This document shows positions 32,410-40,851 of a DNA stretch of 64,000 nucleotides, piece by piece. Location: the NCBI GenBank assembly GCA_948616425.1, contig CAPGBJ010000047.1:1-64000 (forward strand), in the 5' to 3' direction. Every line of letters begins with the position of its first letter. Within the stretch, counting starts at the first letter, position 1. A model generated the notes under the pieces. The model had not been told where the DNA came from, searched no databases, and saw nothing but the letters and a program-made list of their open reading frames with translations. Source of the stretch: an uncultured Oscillospiraceae bacterium. GTDB lineage: Bacteria; Bacillota; Clostridia; Oscillospirales; Oscillospiraceae. Position numbers and translations under genes: made by a program.

Positions 32410-34412
32410 GTGAGATCAATCAGAGCGCTTGCCGGAAATATCTTTTTCCGGCAGAGGCCCCGAGCCCTGACCACGGCCTTTTTCTCGTTGAGCAGATCAA
32501 GTTTGTCATCTGCACCTCTGTGCGGATGATCGACCACCGCCGTATCTTGGTGTTGTATCTGTACTCCAAAGGGGAGGTGGGTCACGGCACCCCTGCCCTG
32601 GCCTTTACCATGTTTCAAGCCAGCGACTCCTTTATCACTTATGCGCATGGAACAGAGGCAAAGACGAGATGGCGTACCTCCATGCTGTGCAATCTGAACA
32701 GGCAGTCTTACTATTTCAGCAGGCGGGAGTTTGCTTTCTATTCCAGAATGGATGAGGAACGACTACTCACATTTTTCAAATCCCGGAAGGAGAGCGCAAA
32801 TTGGGAAAACGGCATTGACGCCATTGTTCATGTGCAGGAGGACATCCGGTGCAAGCAGCGGCAGCGTCGTGAACGTAACCGAAAACGGGCGATCCGAGCA
32901 AAGATGAAAAATCTGCGCCCACTTCCGAGAGATCTGAAGGAGTGGCTGCGCCGAGAGGTACTTCCTGCCTACTTCTTCTATGACAGCAAAAAGGGCGGCA
33001 GGCAGGTGGAGGGTGTTTGCAGCGCCTGCGGTCACGCCGTTACGGTAGAGCGGGCCAAGCACAACGACGCCGGGACCTGTCCCCATTGTAGACGCCCCTT
33101 CGTGATGAAATCCAACGGGCGGCGCGGCCGCCTGTGGGAGCGGGTCACGGCCTCCATCATTCAAAGATATGACGAGGACAAGCTGATCGTCCGCATTATC
33201 AAGGGGAACTATACTGCCCCCAGAGGCGAAAGAGGGCAAGTGGATTACTATGAGAAAACCCGCATTATCGTTGGCATGAACCCCAATGGGGAGCCCTTCG
33301 AGGAGGCATACCACAATGAATTTGGATGTTTCGACATCACGCCTTGGAAAAAGGGTTATCCCCCGGTCATGTTTCTTTACCAGCGGAATTTCAATGCGGA
33401 AACCTGCGGTTTTCTATACTGCCGGAACCTGGCCAGAGAACTGGCCGGGACACCGTGGCAATACTGCCAGCTCAAATCGTTCTATGAAGGCATCCAGGAC
33501 GAGATGCAGGTCGCACCCTATCTAACGGTGTCCCGTATGCTCCCCGCCATTGAGTTTTTTGTGAAGCTGAAGCTGTACTGGTTGGTGACGCACCTGGTCT
33601 ATAAGACAGGGTTTAGCGGTGCGGATACGGTAATCAACCCGCAGGGGAAAAACTTGCGGGAAGTCCTGCAAATTGACCCCTCGGACCTCCCGATCCTGCA
33701 ACGGCCCACCGCAACTGTGGACAGTTTGGCCCTGCTGCGGAAACTCCGTGAGGAAGGCCACCGGCCGGATGCTGCATTTTTTGATTGGGCGGAGCAGCAC
33801 GATGTCTGCAGTTCCATGCTGATGCAGCGGGCGCTGCACTACACAACGCCCCATAAGCTGATGCGCTATCTGGGGCAGCAGTTTGCCTCCCGGAAAGCGT
33901 CCAACTCATGGGATCACAGAAGTGCGGCTACGGACTACAGGGATTATCTCGGCTTTTGCGAAACGCTGCACTATGACCTGACGGATGAATTTATCCTGTT
34001 TCCTCGGAATCTGAAACGGGCCCATGACCGGGCCCAGAATATGATCCGAATCGACGAGGTGAGGCAGTACGACGCACAGATCGCCGCCTCTGAAAAGCAG
34101 CTGAAACAGCTCTATCAGTTCTCTGCGGATGGCCTTGTGGTGCTGCCGCCGCATACAGCCGGAGAGATTGTAAGCGAGGGACACAAGCTCCACCACTGTG
34201 TTGGAACCTATGTTGAAAACGTGGCCCGTGGGCTCTGTGCCATCCTCTTTGTGCGAAAGGCCGAAGCGAAAAGGACCCCGTTCTATACGGTTGAGGTACG
34301 TGACGGCCGCATTGTGCAGGCACGAGGAAACAACAACTGCGCTCCAACGCCAGAGGTCAAGCAGTTTTTGGACACATGGAAGAAAGAAAAACTTATGGCC
34401 CGGGCGGCCTGA
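32406..34412 (+). CDS. pcfJ: PcfJ-like protein
   Basis: 668 residues, matching the PcfJ family of conjugative elements. It has an internal zinc ribbon (C-S-A-C-G-H ... C-P-H-C-R-R) around residue 205 and the family's C-terminal signature E-G-H-K-L-H-H-C-V-G-T-Y followed by F-V-R-K-A-E-A-K-R-T-P-F-Y-T-V-E-V and Q-A-R-G-N-N-N. The His-His-Cys cluster suggests metal binding or catalysis. Four-base overlap with pcfK. The family is widespread on Firmicutes elements, with unknown biochemical activity. Confidence 0.82.
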   Translation: MSEINQSACRKYLFPAEAPSPDHGLFLVEQIKFVICTSVRMIDHRRILVLYLYSKGEVGHGTPALAFTMFQASDSFITYAHGTEAKTRWRTSMLCNLNRQSYYFSRREFAFYSRMDEERLLTFFKSRKESANWENGIDAIVHVQEDIRCKQRQRRERNRKRAIRAKMKNLRPLPRDLKEWLRREVLPAYFFYDSKKGGRQVEGVCSACGHAVTVERAKHNDAGTCPHCRRPFVMKSNGRRGRLWERVTASIIQRYDEDKLIVRIIKGNYTAPRGERGQVDYYEKTRIIVGMNPNGEPFEEAYHNEFGCFDITPWKKGYPPVMFLYQRNFNAETCGFLYCRNLARELAGTPWQYCQLKSFYEGIQDEMQVAPYLTVSRMLPAIEFFVKLKLYWLVTHLVYKTGFSGADTVINPQGKNLREVLQIDPSDLPILQRPTATVDSLALLRKLREEGHRPDAAFFDWAEQHDVCSSMLMQRALHYTTPHKLMRYLGQQFASRKASNSWDHRSAATDYRDYLGFCETLHYDLTDEFILFPRNLKRAHDRAQNMIRIDEVRQYDAQIAASEKQLKQLYQFSADGLVVLPPHTAGEIVSEGHKLHHCVGTYVENVARGLCAILFVRKAEAKRTPFYTVEVRDGRIVQARGNNNCAPTPEVKQFLDTWKKEKLMARAA

Positions 34413-34445
34413 AGAGGCTTTGCCCACATAGAAAGGACGGTAAAT

Positions 34446-34808
34446 ATGGATAGAACAATTTGCACCATCGAGGAGAGAAATCAAATCGTGGAGCAGCATC
34501 TTTGGTGTATCGACGCCGTGATCCGCCAGAACTATACGCTGATCGTCGGGGCCCATCTGGACCGGCAGGATGTGTACCAAGCGCTGGCCGAGCGGCTGAT
34601 CCGGGCCGTGATGCGGTATGACCCTGCGAAGGGCCGGAGCCTGAAGGGGTATCTGTTCGATCAGCTGGAGTACGAACTGCTGACCTGCGGCAGTCCCCGG
34701 ACGAAGTACGGCCTTACCAAGGCCCCCTACGGTCTGCGGAACGCAGTTGTTTCGATAGAGGCGCTGGCCGAGTGCGATCCCTGCTGGGAGTACCATTTGG
34801 CCGCATAA
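34446..34808 (+). CDS. Sigma-70 region 2-like element protein
   Basis: 120 residues. The central stretch (about 20-80) recalls sigma-70 region 2: D-A-V-I-R-Q-N-Y, H-L-D-R-Q-D-V-Y-Q-A-L-A-E-R-L-I-R-A-V-M-R-Y-D-P-A-K-G-R-S-type order, then F-D-Q-L-E-Y-E-L-L. No region 4 follows; the rest is short and unrelated. AGAAAGGAC precedes the ATG. It could be a truncated sigma factor or a related regulator adapted by the element. The match is a pattern resemblance only. Confidence 0.6.
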   Translation: MDRTICTIEERNQIVEQHLWCIDAVIRQNYTLIVGAHLDRQDVYQALAERLIRAVMRYDPAKGRSLKGYLFDQLEYELLTCGSPRTKYGLTKAPYGLRNAVVSIEALAECDPCWEYHLAA

Positions 34809-34877
34809 GTGAGCGGCGGAGGGATGGGAATTGCCCTATCCCTCCGCAACATTTTGAAAAGAAGGGCAGGTATTATT

Positions 34878-36287
34878 ATGGATATGCAGACCTTACAGCA
34901 GCAGTTTTACGATGTGATGCACAAATATCGGATCGCATTCTCCGAAAAAGGCGTGAGAGCGAATCTGGACGGATGGTGGGCCAACAAGCGGGGGCTTTAT
35001 GAACTGCTCCGCAGGCACCCCAACTGGGACGAGCAGGAGCTGGCCCTGGTGTTCCGGTTCTCCGAGGAGCGGGAGCTGGACCACAACATTGTGGATGAGG
35101 CCAAATTTGAGATGATGGAGCTGGCCCGGACGTGCGGCTTGAGCGGTGCGGGACTGGCGAACTTTGAGACAGCCCTGAACGCCGCCACCGCCAGCTACAG
35201 CCGTATCCCGGAGGAAAGGTATCTGGAAACCATCTCCCGATACGGCGGGATCACCTGCGCCGCAGGGCAGAAGGCCAGCCGGATCATCAATAAGCTGTGC
35301 CTCCGCTTTGGGCTGGACAGGCTCACCAGGGAGAAGGCCGACACAGACGAGAACGGCAATGCGGTGACGAAAACCATTCACCCCTACAACGCCGTGTTCG
35401 CCCGGCTGGCAGACTCCCTCAACCCCGTCCATATCCCCAAAACCGGCGTGCTTTCCATCCACCCCTGTGATTTTCTGGAGATGTCCAACCGGGACGACAC
35501 CTGGCACTCCTGCCATTGTCTGGAGGACGGCGGGTGGCGCTCCGGCTGCCCCTCCTACATGGGCGACAGCGTGAGCATGATCTTCTTCACGGTGGACGAG
35601 GCAGTTACCGCTGATTTCCACAAGGTCCCGCGGATCACCAGGGAGATCTTCTGCTACCGGGAGGGGCTGCTGATGCAGTCCCGGCTGTACCCATCGGACG
35701 ACGCCGGACAGCGGGATCTCTACCGCAGCCTTGTCCAGCGGGCCGTCGCAGACTGCCTGGGGATGCCGAACCTCTGGACCTCCAAGAACAAGTCCAGTGA
35801 ATACCGTGGATTTTTGAAAACGGCGGAACACAGCTATCACTATACCGACTATGACAACGGATATGCGATACTCTCCTTTTTGAAAGGCTGGGGGAAGGAA
35901 TATGAGCCTATGACCATTGGCAGTCCCACCCTCTGTCCCTGCTGCGGAGAACCCACAAAGCATGAGGACGATTTGAACTGTGGGAATTGTAAGCCGATGG
36001 TGGTCTGCAAGGAGTGCGGCCGGGAGATCCCCAAGGGCGATGCCGAATACGTGGATGACGCCTATTATTGTCACACCTGCCGGCCCGTCTGCTCCAAGTG
36101 CGGCGCCGCCATCCGGCATGAGGCGCATACCGCCACCGACCATGCCGGCCGTCAGGTCATTCTCTGCGAGAACTGCTACGAGGCGGCTGCGGAACCCTGC
36201 CGGGAATGCGGCATCCAGAGCATTTGCAAAAATCTGGCGGCCATTCGGTTCTGCCCCTGGGCTGATCTTCTGGCCGACGCCGCATGA
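34878..36287 (+). CDS. Element protein with C-terminal zinc ribbons
   Basis: 469 residues. The first 340 are an unrecognised domain with a conserved-looking core (D-D-T-W-H-S-C-H-C-L-E-D-G-G-W-R-S-G-C, then F-F-T-V-D-E-A). The last 110 residues carry at least eight Cys-x-x-Cys pairs (C-P-C-C, C-G-N-C, C-K-E-C, C-H-T-C, C-S-K-C, C-E-N-C, C-R-E-C), a string of zinc ribbons likely to bind nucleic acid or proteins. The ATG at 34878 follows GAAGGGCAGG and is better than an upstream start at 34809. Function unknown; it sits between the sigma-like gene and the peptidase gene. Confidence 0.7.
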   Translation: MDMQTLQQQFYDVMHKYRIAFSEKGVRANLDGWWANKRGLYELLRRHPNWDEQELALVFRFSEERELDHNIVDEAKFEMMELARTCGLSGAGLANFETALNAATASYSRIPEERYLETISRYGGITCAAGQKASRIINKLCLRFGLDRLTREKADTDENGNAVTKTIHPYNAVFARLADSLNPVHIPKTGVLSIHPCDFLEMSNRDDTWHSCHCLEDGGWRSGCPSYMGDSVSMIFFTVDEAVTADFHKVPRITREIFCYREGLLMQSRLYPSDDAGQRDLYRSLVQRAVADCLGMPNLWTSKNKSSEYRGFLKTAEHSYHYTDYDNGYAILSFLKGWGKEYEPMTIGSPTLCPCCGEPTKHEDDLNCGNCKPMVVCKECGREIPKGDAEYVDDAYYCHTCRPVCSKCGAAIRHEAHTATDHAGRQVILCENCYEAAAEPCRECGIQSICKNLAAIRFCPWADLLADAA

Positions 36288-36299
36288 CGGAGGACGGGT

Positions 36300-37313
36300 A
36301 TGGGAAATAAAACATTGGGTCTGGATCAGATCCTGCGCTTGACGCAGGCCGAACTGAAAGAGGCCCTTGTCAGAGCATTGGAGGAGCGGGGATACACGCC
36401 CATCGCAAGGAAGGGGTATCTCTATGCCCCGGGTACGCTGCCGGTACTGCTGGTGGCCCATCTGGACACGGTACACCCTGAGCCGGTGCGGGATATTTGC
36501 CGCTCCGGCGACGGCACCATCCTGATGTCCCCCCAGGGGATCGGCGGAGATGACCGGGCCGGCGTCTATATGGCGCTGCGGATCTTGGAGCAGGCCTGCT
36601 GCCACGTTCTGTTCTGTGAGGACGAGGAGGCCGGCGGCCAGGGCGCCCAGAAGTTTGCCGCAAGCGGCCTGACCCCGGAGGTCAATTACATCGTGGAGAT
36701 GGACCGCCGGGGGCATAACGACGCCGTTTTCTATGGGTGCGACAACCGGGAATTCGTGGACTTCATCACGGAGTTTGGGTTCCAGGAGGCATACGGCAGC
36801 TTCAGCGATATTTCGGTCATTGCGCCCCATCTGGGGATCGCCGCCGTCAACATCAGCGCCGGGTACTATAATGAGCATCGCCCCCATGAGCATATCAACC
36901 TGGCCCATGTGGAGCATAACATCACCCGTATTCTGGAGATGGTGCTGACGCCGGCGGAGCAGTTCGAGTATGTCGAGCGGGATGTATATGGGTTCGGCGC
37001 CTTCGACAGCCAGATCCGCCTCTGGGACCATTTCCCCGGCGTGGACAGCACGCAGGACAGAGGAAAGCTGTTGATGCCGCTGCCGGAGACCGCCTATGTG
37101 GAGGTCAACGGCAGGCGGGTGGAAAACGGTCTGGCCCACTTTATGGACAAGGAGGGCGTCGTCTATGACTACTTGGAGGAGCCGGACGTTGCGGTGCGTG
37201 CAAACTACACGAAAGCGTATGAGGAGGACGGAACGCTCTTGAAGTTTTCCAAGAGCGCCGCAATGAGGATCAGGGTTGTCTCGCTGGAAGAAGCGATGGC
37301 GAGATTAGTTTAA
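36300..37313 (+). CDS. M20-like zinc peptidase carried by the element
   Basis: 337 residues with the metal-ligand order of M20/M42 di-zinc peptidases: His54 and Asp56 in A-H-L-D-T-V-H-P, Asp84 in G-I-G-G-D-D-R-A-G-V, Glu109/110 in C-E-D-E-E-A-G-G, Asp135 in V-E-M-D-R-R-G, and His196/198 in R-P-H-E-H-I-N. A large lid domain seems absent, and about 110 residues of unrelated C-terminal sequence follow. GGAGG precedes the ATG. Such enzymes cut dipeptides, tripeptides or acylated amino acids in the cytoplasm; why a mobile element carries one is unclear. Last gene before a terminator. Confidence 0.75.
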   Translation: MGNKTLGLDQILRLTQAELKEALVRALEERGYTPIARKGYLYAPGTLPVLLVAHLDTVHPEPVRDICRSGDGTILMSPQGIGGDDRAGVYMALRILEQACCHVLFCEDEEAGGQGAQKFAASGLTPEVNYIVEMDRRGHNDAVFYGCDNREFVDFITEFGFQEAYGSFSDISVIAPHLGIAAVNISAGYYNEHRPHEHINLAHVEHNITRILEMVLTPAEQFEYVERDVYGFGAFDSQIRLWDHFPGVDSTQDRGKLLMPLPETAYVEVNGRRVENGLAHFMDKEGVVYDYLEEPDVAVRANYTKAYEEDGTLLKFSKSAAMRIRVVSLEEAMARLV

Positions 37314-37323
37314 CGTACAAAGG

Positions 37324-37360
37324 GAGCGTCCGGCCACATGGCTGGGCGCTCTCCTTTTTT
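37324..37360 (+). terminator. Terminator after the peptidase gene
   Basis: GAGCGTCCGGCC (37324-37335) pairs, with two wobbles, with GGCTGGGCGCTC (37340-37351) and is followed by TCCTTTTTT. It ends the long element operon and separates it from the ParM/ParR pair. Confidence 0.75.
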
Positions 37361-37432
37361 CTGCCTTTTTGTTGCGTTTATACGTATTAAAATCGTAAAG
37401 GACAGGTATAGAGCAAAAAGGAGGAATTTATC

Positions 37433-38350
37433 ATGCTCGTATCTGTCGATCACGGAAATAAACAGGTCAAGACCACCCACGCTCTCTGTGCGCCCTTTAC
37501 CTCGGGTCTGCGGGAGAGCGCCACGCCGCCCTTTGGGGGCGAAGTTCTCCAGTACGGAGGGAAATACTACACCCTGGTGGATGAGCGCATCCCCTACCGG
37601 CGGGACAAGACAGAGGATGAGCGGTTTTTCATCCTCACTCTGTTCGCCATTGCCAAGGAGATCGAGGCCAGAGGAGCCTATTCTGCCGACACCATCCCTA
37701 TTCAGCTGGCTGTGGGTCTGCCGCCGGCCCACTACGGAGCGCAGTATCAGAGGTTTGAGCAGTACTTCATGAACCGGGGAGAAGTCCGCTTCGCCTTCAA
37801 CCAAAAGGCGTTTTCCATCGAGATCATCAATGCCCTGTGTTTTCCCCAGGCCTATGCCGCCGCCGTGACCATGTTCCAGTCTTTGGGCAGCGCCCCCAAG
37901 GTGCTGGTAGTGGACATCGGCGGGTTTACCGCCGATTACCTCTTTATCAAGCAGGGCAAGGCCCAGCTTGGAACCTGTGATTCCTTGGAGAACGGCGTGA
38001 TCGTCCTCTACAACCGCATCCGCTCCAAGGTCAACGGGGATTTTGATACCCTGCTGGAGGAGGGGGATATTGACGCCATCCTTCGGAGACAGGGGAATTA
38101 CGCCGATGAGGTCCAAAGGCTGGTGGAGCGGGAAACGGCGGCCTTTGCCAGCGACCTGTTCAGCGCCCTCCGGGAGCGGATGATCGACCTGCACTCCGGC
38201 CAAGTGGTGTTCATCGGCGGCGGCTCCATCCTGCTGCGGCGGTTTATCGAGCAATCCGGCAAGGTGGGACAAGCTCTCCTTGTGGACGACATCAAAGCCA
38301 ACGCCAGGGGCTATGAGATCCTGTACCAAGTAGCCGCCGCAAGAAGGTGA
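37433..38350 (+). CDS. parM: ParM-like actin ATPase
   Basis: 305 residues of the actin-like ParM/StbA/Alp group. It has the phosphate-1 loop D-H-G-N-K-Q-V-K-T at the N-terminus, the phosphate-2 loop V-V-D-I-G-G-F-T-A-D-Y around residue 160 and the adenosine motif F-I-G-G-G-S-I-L-L near 263. Such proteins form filaments that push plasmid copies apart. AAGGAGG precedes the ATG. The adjacent small gene supplies the likely adaptor. Its presence suggests that the excised element replicates and is actively segregated. Confidence 0.8.
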   Translation: MLVSVDHGNKQVKTTHALCAPFTSGLRESATPPFGGEVLQYGGKYYTLVDERIPYRRDKTEDERFFILTLFAIAKEIEARGAYSADTIPIQLAVGLPPAHYGAQYQRFEQYFMNRGEVRFAFNQKAFSIEIINALCFPQAYAAAVTMFQSLGSAPKVLVVDIGGFTADYLFIKQGKAQLGTCDSLENGVIVLYNRIRSKVNGDFDTLLEEGDIDAILRRQGNYADEVQRLVERETAAFASDLFSALRERMIDLHSGQVVFIGGGSILLRRFIEQSGKVGQALLVDDIKANARGYEILYQVAAARR

Positions 38351-38355
38351 GCCCC

Positions 38356-38736
38356 ATGGCCGAGAAGAAGTCCCTGTACCGATTCACCATCGGCTTCAAT
38401 CCCGGCGATCCGTCCCACCGGCAGGTGGCGGAGCTGCTGAACCGGCAGGGCCGCCGGAAAGCCCAGTTCCTTGTGAACGCCATCCTCCATTATATCCACT
38501 GTCCGGAAACGCCGGAGATTCCCGAGGCAGCCGAGCCGCCTGCTGGGATGGACCGGTCGGAGATGGAGGCTCTGGTGGTGCAGATCTTGGAAGAGCGGGG
38601 GTATCGGAAAGCTGGGGAAAGCCATTCCGATGGCCAGGCGGCCCAGGAGCTGCCGGAGCCGGTTTTGGACGGAGATCTGGACGCCGCCGGATTTGCGGCC
38701 ATAGCGGACTCCCTGGCGGCGTTCCGCAGCAAATAA
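38356..38736 (+). CDS. ParR-like segregation adaptor
   Basis: 126 residues. The N-terminal third has a ribbon-helix-helix look (Y-R-F-T-I-G-F-N-P-G-D-P-S-H-R-Q-V-A-E-L-L-N-R type order, then K-A-Q-F-L-V-N-A-I-L), as in ParR proteins that bind the centromere and cap ParM filaments. The acidic C-terminal half may contact ParM. AGAAGGTGA precedes the ATG; a GTG at 38347 overlapping the ParM stop is an alternative start. The call rests on the gene pair and the ribbon-helix-helix pattern. Confidence 0.65.
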   Translation: MAEKKSLYRFTIGFNPGDPSHRQVAELLNRQGRRKAQFLVNAILHYIHCPETPEIPEAAEPPAGMDRSEMEALVVQILEERGYRKAGESHSDGQAAQELPEPVLDGDLDAAGFAAIADSLAAFRSK

Positions 38737-38742
38737 AAAAAC

Positions 38743-38784
38743 GAGCGGGGAACATGGAGACTGGCTGCCTCATGTTTCCCGCTC
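38743..38784 (-). terminator. Terminator between parR and the XRE gene
   Basis: A 14-bp stem with one wobble (38743-38756 with 38771-38784). On the minus strand it is followed by GTTTTTTTATTT, so it ends the XRE transcript, overlapping its stop codon, and may also act on the converging parMR transcript. Confidence 0.7.
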
Positions 38785-39102
38785 ATTGATTGCGGCGATA
38801 TATGCGTCTATCATGTCCTCTAAATGCCGATACTGAGAGGGGTTCAGCTGGGAAACCTTTTGAGAGAGAAGGTCGTAATCATCCGACCCCACCTTGCCCA
38901 TCAGGAGATAGTCCGCACTGATGTCCAGAGCGACGCACAGCTTGATAATATTCTCCGGCCGCAGGGCCTTCTTTCCGGTTTCAGCGGTGGAGATCGTTTG
39001 GGTGGTCATGTCCGCACACTCGGCCAGTTCCTCCTGGGTCAGCCGGAGCTGCTTTCTCCGTGCCACCAGTCGTTTCCCCATCTGATTGAGTAAATCATCC
39101 AC
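38770..39102 (-). CDS. XRE family repressor-like regulator
   Basis: 110 residues. An N-terminal Cro/C1-type helix-turn-helix (L-T-Q-E-E-L-A-E-C-A-D-M-T-T-Q-T-I-S-T-A-E order, then G-K-K-A-L-R-P) is followed by a short helical tail (Y-R-H-L-E-D-M-I-D-A-Y). The GTG at 39102 lies after AGGAGGGG and is better than an ATG at 39123. It is divergent from the SLOG gene with inverted repeats in between, so it probably represses itself and that gene, and perhaps the main element promoter at 24.5 kb. Confidence 0.82.
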   Translation of the reverse strand: MDDLLNQMGKRLVARRKQLRLTQEELAECADMTTQTISTAETGKKALRPENIIKLCVALDISADYLLMGKVGSDDYDLLSQKVSQLNPSQYRHLEDMIDAYIAAINERET

Positions 39103-39132
39103 AGGCACCCCTCCTATGGACAATATTTTATC

Positions 39133-39193
39133 CGCTATGGCGTAAAAAATTAACAGGTCATTGATAGATTAAATTAGCCATAACGTATATAAT
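39133..39193 (+). promoter_or_regulatory. Divergent XRE/SLOG control region
   Basis: CGCTATGGCG (39133-39142) and AGCCATAACG (39176-39185) form a spaced inverted repeat matching at 8 of 10 bases, probably XRE operator halves. TATAAT (39188-39193) precedes the SLOG gene by 30 bp, but no good -35 lies 17 bp upstream, so activation or a second factor may be needed. Confidence 0.4.
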
Positions 39194-39223
39194 GGGGAAA
39201 GTCAGTCGAAAGGAGTAAAAAAT

Positions 39224-39766
39224 ATGCTGCAAACCTGTGCGATCACCGGCCACCGGCCCACTCGGTTCAAGTGGAAATACGACGAGAACAACAACAGCTG
39301 CAAGCGGCTGAAGAAGCGGATGCGGGATCAATTCGTGTTGCTCTATGAGCAAGGTGTGCGGCAGTTCTGGGTCGGCGGCGCCCTGGGGGTGGATATGTGG
39401 GCCGGGGAGATCCTGCTGCGGCTCAAAGAGCAGCCGGAGTACAGCGAGATAAAGCTGATGGTGGCCCTTCCCTTTGAGGGCCACGACGCAGGCTGGGACG
39501 AGCGGAGCAAAAAGCGGCTGGCCTTTCTGATCCGGCACAGCGAAAAGACCGTTGTGGTCGGAGAAAAGGGGCAGACCTCGGAAGTCAACTACCGCCGGCG
39601 GAACGAGTATATAGTGGACCAGGCCGACTGCCTGCTGGCGGTCTATGACGATGACCGCTCTATCCGCAGCGGGACCGGCAAGACGGTCAATTATGCCAAG
39701 GAAAAGAGACTAAAATTGCTGCTCATCCATCCAGACACGGCGGCTGTAGAAGAACAACTTATTTGA
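39224..39766 (+). CDS. SLOG-fold (DUF1273/YpsA-like) protein
   Basis: 180 residues. It begins T-C-A-I-T-G-H-R-P-T-R-F-K-W and has F-W-V-G-G-A-L-G-V-D-M-W-A-G-E and a C-terminal Y-D-D-D-R-S-I-R-S-G-T-G-K-T-V-N-Y, the nucleotide-binding pattern of the DUF1273/SLOG superfamily. SLOG proteins bind nucleotides or their derivatives, and some serve in defence systems; element-borne copies have no proven job. AAAGGAG precedes the ATG. Last clear element gene. Confidence 0.8.
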   Translation: MLQTCAITGHRPTRFKWKYDENNNSCKRLKKRMRDQFVLLYEQGVRQFWVGGALGVDMWAGEILLRLKEQPEYSEIKLMVALPFEGHDAGWDERSKKRLAFLIRHSEKTVVVGEKGQTSEVNYRRRNEYIVDQADCLLAVYDDDRSIRSGTGKTVNYAKEKRLKLLLIHPDTAAVEEQLI

Positions 39767-39861
39767 TATTCAGCCTGCAAAAGTAAAACACTTCAATAGA
39801 ACTGTATGTGCCTTGGGCCATGTTCGGCTCCATTGGATGATCGGCATTAGGTTTTTGATTG

Positions 39862-40785
39862 CTAATCAATAAGGATGGGAAGCGGGGCAACCCAGATTTC
39901 CATATAGGCTACATCCAGAGTATGATAATACTTTTCGGCTGAAAATGGATGAGTCGTAAGGTTATGATGGGGCAGCCATGTGCCAAAGAGATATTTGCCT
40001 GCCTGATTTAACGCTGTCGTCACCAGTTTTTCAAAATTTTCAGCCTCGATTTTACAAACAATATATTCTCCTGCTGGAAGTTCACGCTGAACAGCATCTT
40101 TCCAAATATGGTTTGAGAGTCTTTCTGCTGGTCCACCCACAAAATACAAGAATGTCCCATTTTCAGAGTTAGCTGAATAGGACATCCCCAGTTCTATTTC
40201 GGAGTTGATGCCTGGGGCCACAGTTGCCTTTTCAACATGGTATTGACGCCAAAGTTGTCCTGGCATATCTATACTTGTGGCTTCGCCAATTGGTGTTTGT
40301 TCCAGAATACTGATTTCTGCTTCAAGGCCAATATAGAGTTCTGGCGCTGTTAAAATCTTTCGGTCAATTTCCAGAACGATGTCATTTATTACCAACGGCA
40401 CTCCCTCACCAATCAAGACATAGCTCATGGATATCTCCGGTCTGTCAAATGTATTGAGCATAGGAAGTTTTTTTCTGTATTCTTCCGGAGTGATCCCATA
40501 TGTCTCTTTGAACGCCCGAGTGAAATTGGCATGACTGGAAAAACCGTGGTCCAGAGCCACATCGAGAATCCTCCTTGATGTGGCCTGTAATGCCCCTGCT
40601 GCTTTGGCCAGGCGGCGGAGTTTGATATACTCCTGGACAGGTTTGTGTACCAGCCGTTTGAATAGGCGTTGAAAGTAAAATGGTGAAAGCGCAGCCATAT
40701 CAGCCATTGTTTCTATAGTAACTTCTTCCTCCAAATGTGCTTCTATAAAATCCAAAGAGCGTTCGATTGTTTCCCATGCGTGCAT
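39862..40785 (-). CDS. AraC family regulator with GyrI-like effector domain
   Basis: 307 residues. The N-terminal AraC/XylS double helix-turn-helix (about 8-105) has L-S-P-F-Y-F-Q-R-L-F-K-R and F-S-S-H-A-N-F-T-R-A-F-K-E-T-Y-G-I-T-P-E-E-Y. The C-terminal half (about 120-300) is a GyrI-like small-molecule-binding domain of the SOUL/Rob type. Such proteins sense drugs or other small hydrophobic molecules and switch on efflux or detoxification genes. No obvious target gene lies beside it; the P-type ATPase scrap to its right is transcribed divergently. Chromosomal or cargo origin unclear. Confidence 0.8.
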   Translation of the reverse strand: MHAWETIERSLDFIEAHLEEEVTIETMADMAALSPFYFQRLFKRLVHKPVQEYIKLRRLAKAAGALQATSRRILDVALDHGFSSHANFTRAFKETYGITPEEYRKKLPMLNTFDRPEISMSYVLIGEGVPLVINDIVLEIDRKILTAPELYIGLEAEISILEQTPIGEATSIDMPGQLWRQYHVEKATVAPGINSEIELGMSYSANSENGTFLYFVGGPAERLSNHIWKDAVQRELPAGEYIVCKIEAENFEKLVTTALNQAGKYLFGTWLPHHNLTTHPFSAEKYYHTLDVAYMEIWVAPLPILID

Positions 40786-40851
40786 ACAGCACCTCCCGTT
40801 TTTGATGGCCTTATTTTAGCATAAACTTCAAAAGTACGCTTCTCATTAGAT

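Larger units (their letters stand above)
22656..39766. mobile_element. Integrative (probably conjugative or mobilizable) element, right border not seen
   Basis: The left side is marked by the integrase and excisionase-like genes next to ychF. The rightward block from 24.4 to 39.8 kb holds genes typical of integrative and plasmid-like elements (YqaJ, RecD-like helicase, primase, PcfK/PcfJ, ParM/ParR, XRE repressor, SLOG protein). The end coordinate given is the last clearly element-type gene. The metal-uptake cluster to the right could be cargo or chromosome. No relaxase, coupling protein or VirB4 ATPase is present, so transfer genes are either beyond the window or lost. Confidence 0.65.

Noticed and set aside
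34893..37139. A 748-residue open frame on the minus strand opposite the zinc-ribbon and peptidase genes
   Set aside because: Antisense shadow of two supported genes; no motif and no start signal. The same applies to long minus frames at 24633-26252 and 42661-43980.
22656..39766. A complete conjugative element of Tn916 type
   Set aside because: Integrase and excisionase resemble Tn916, but no relaxase, FtsK/VirD4-type coupling protein or VirB4 ATPase is present, so conjugation cannot be claimed from this window.
39224..39766. The SLOG-fold gene plus XRE repressor as a stand-alone defence system
   Set aside because: DUF1273/SLOG genes are frequent on mobile elements and no effector gene lies beside this one, so a defence role is not supported.
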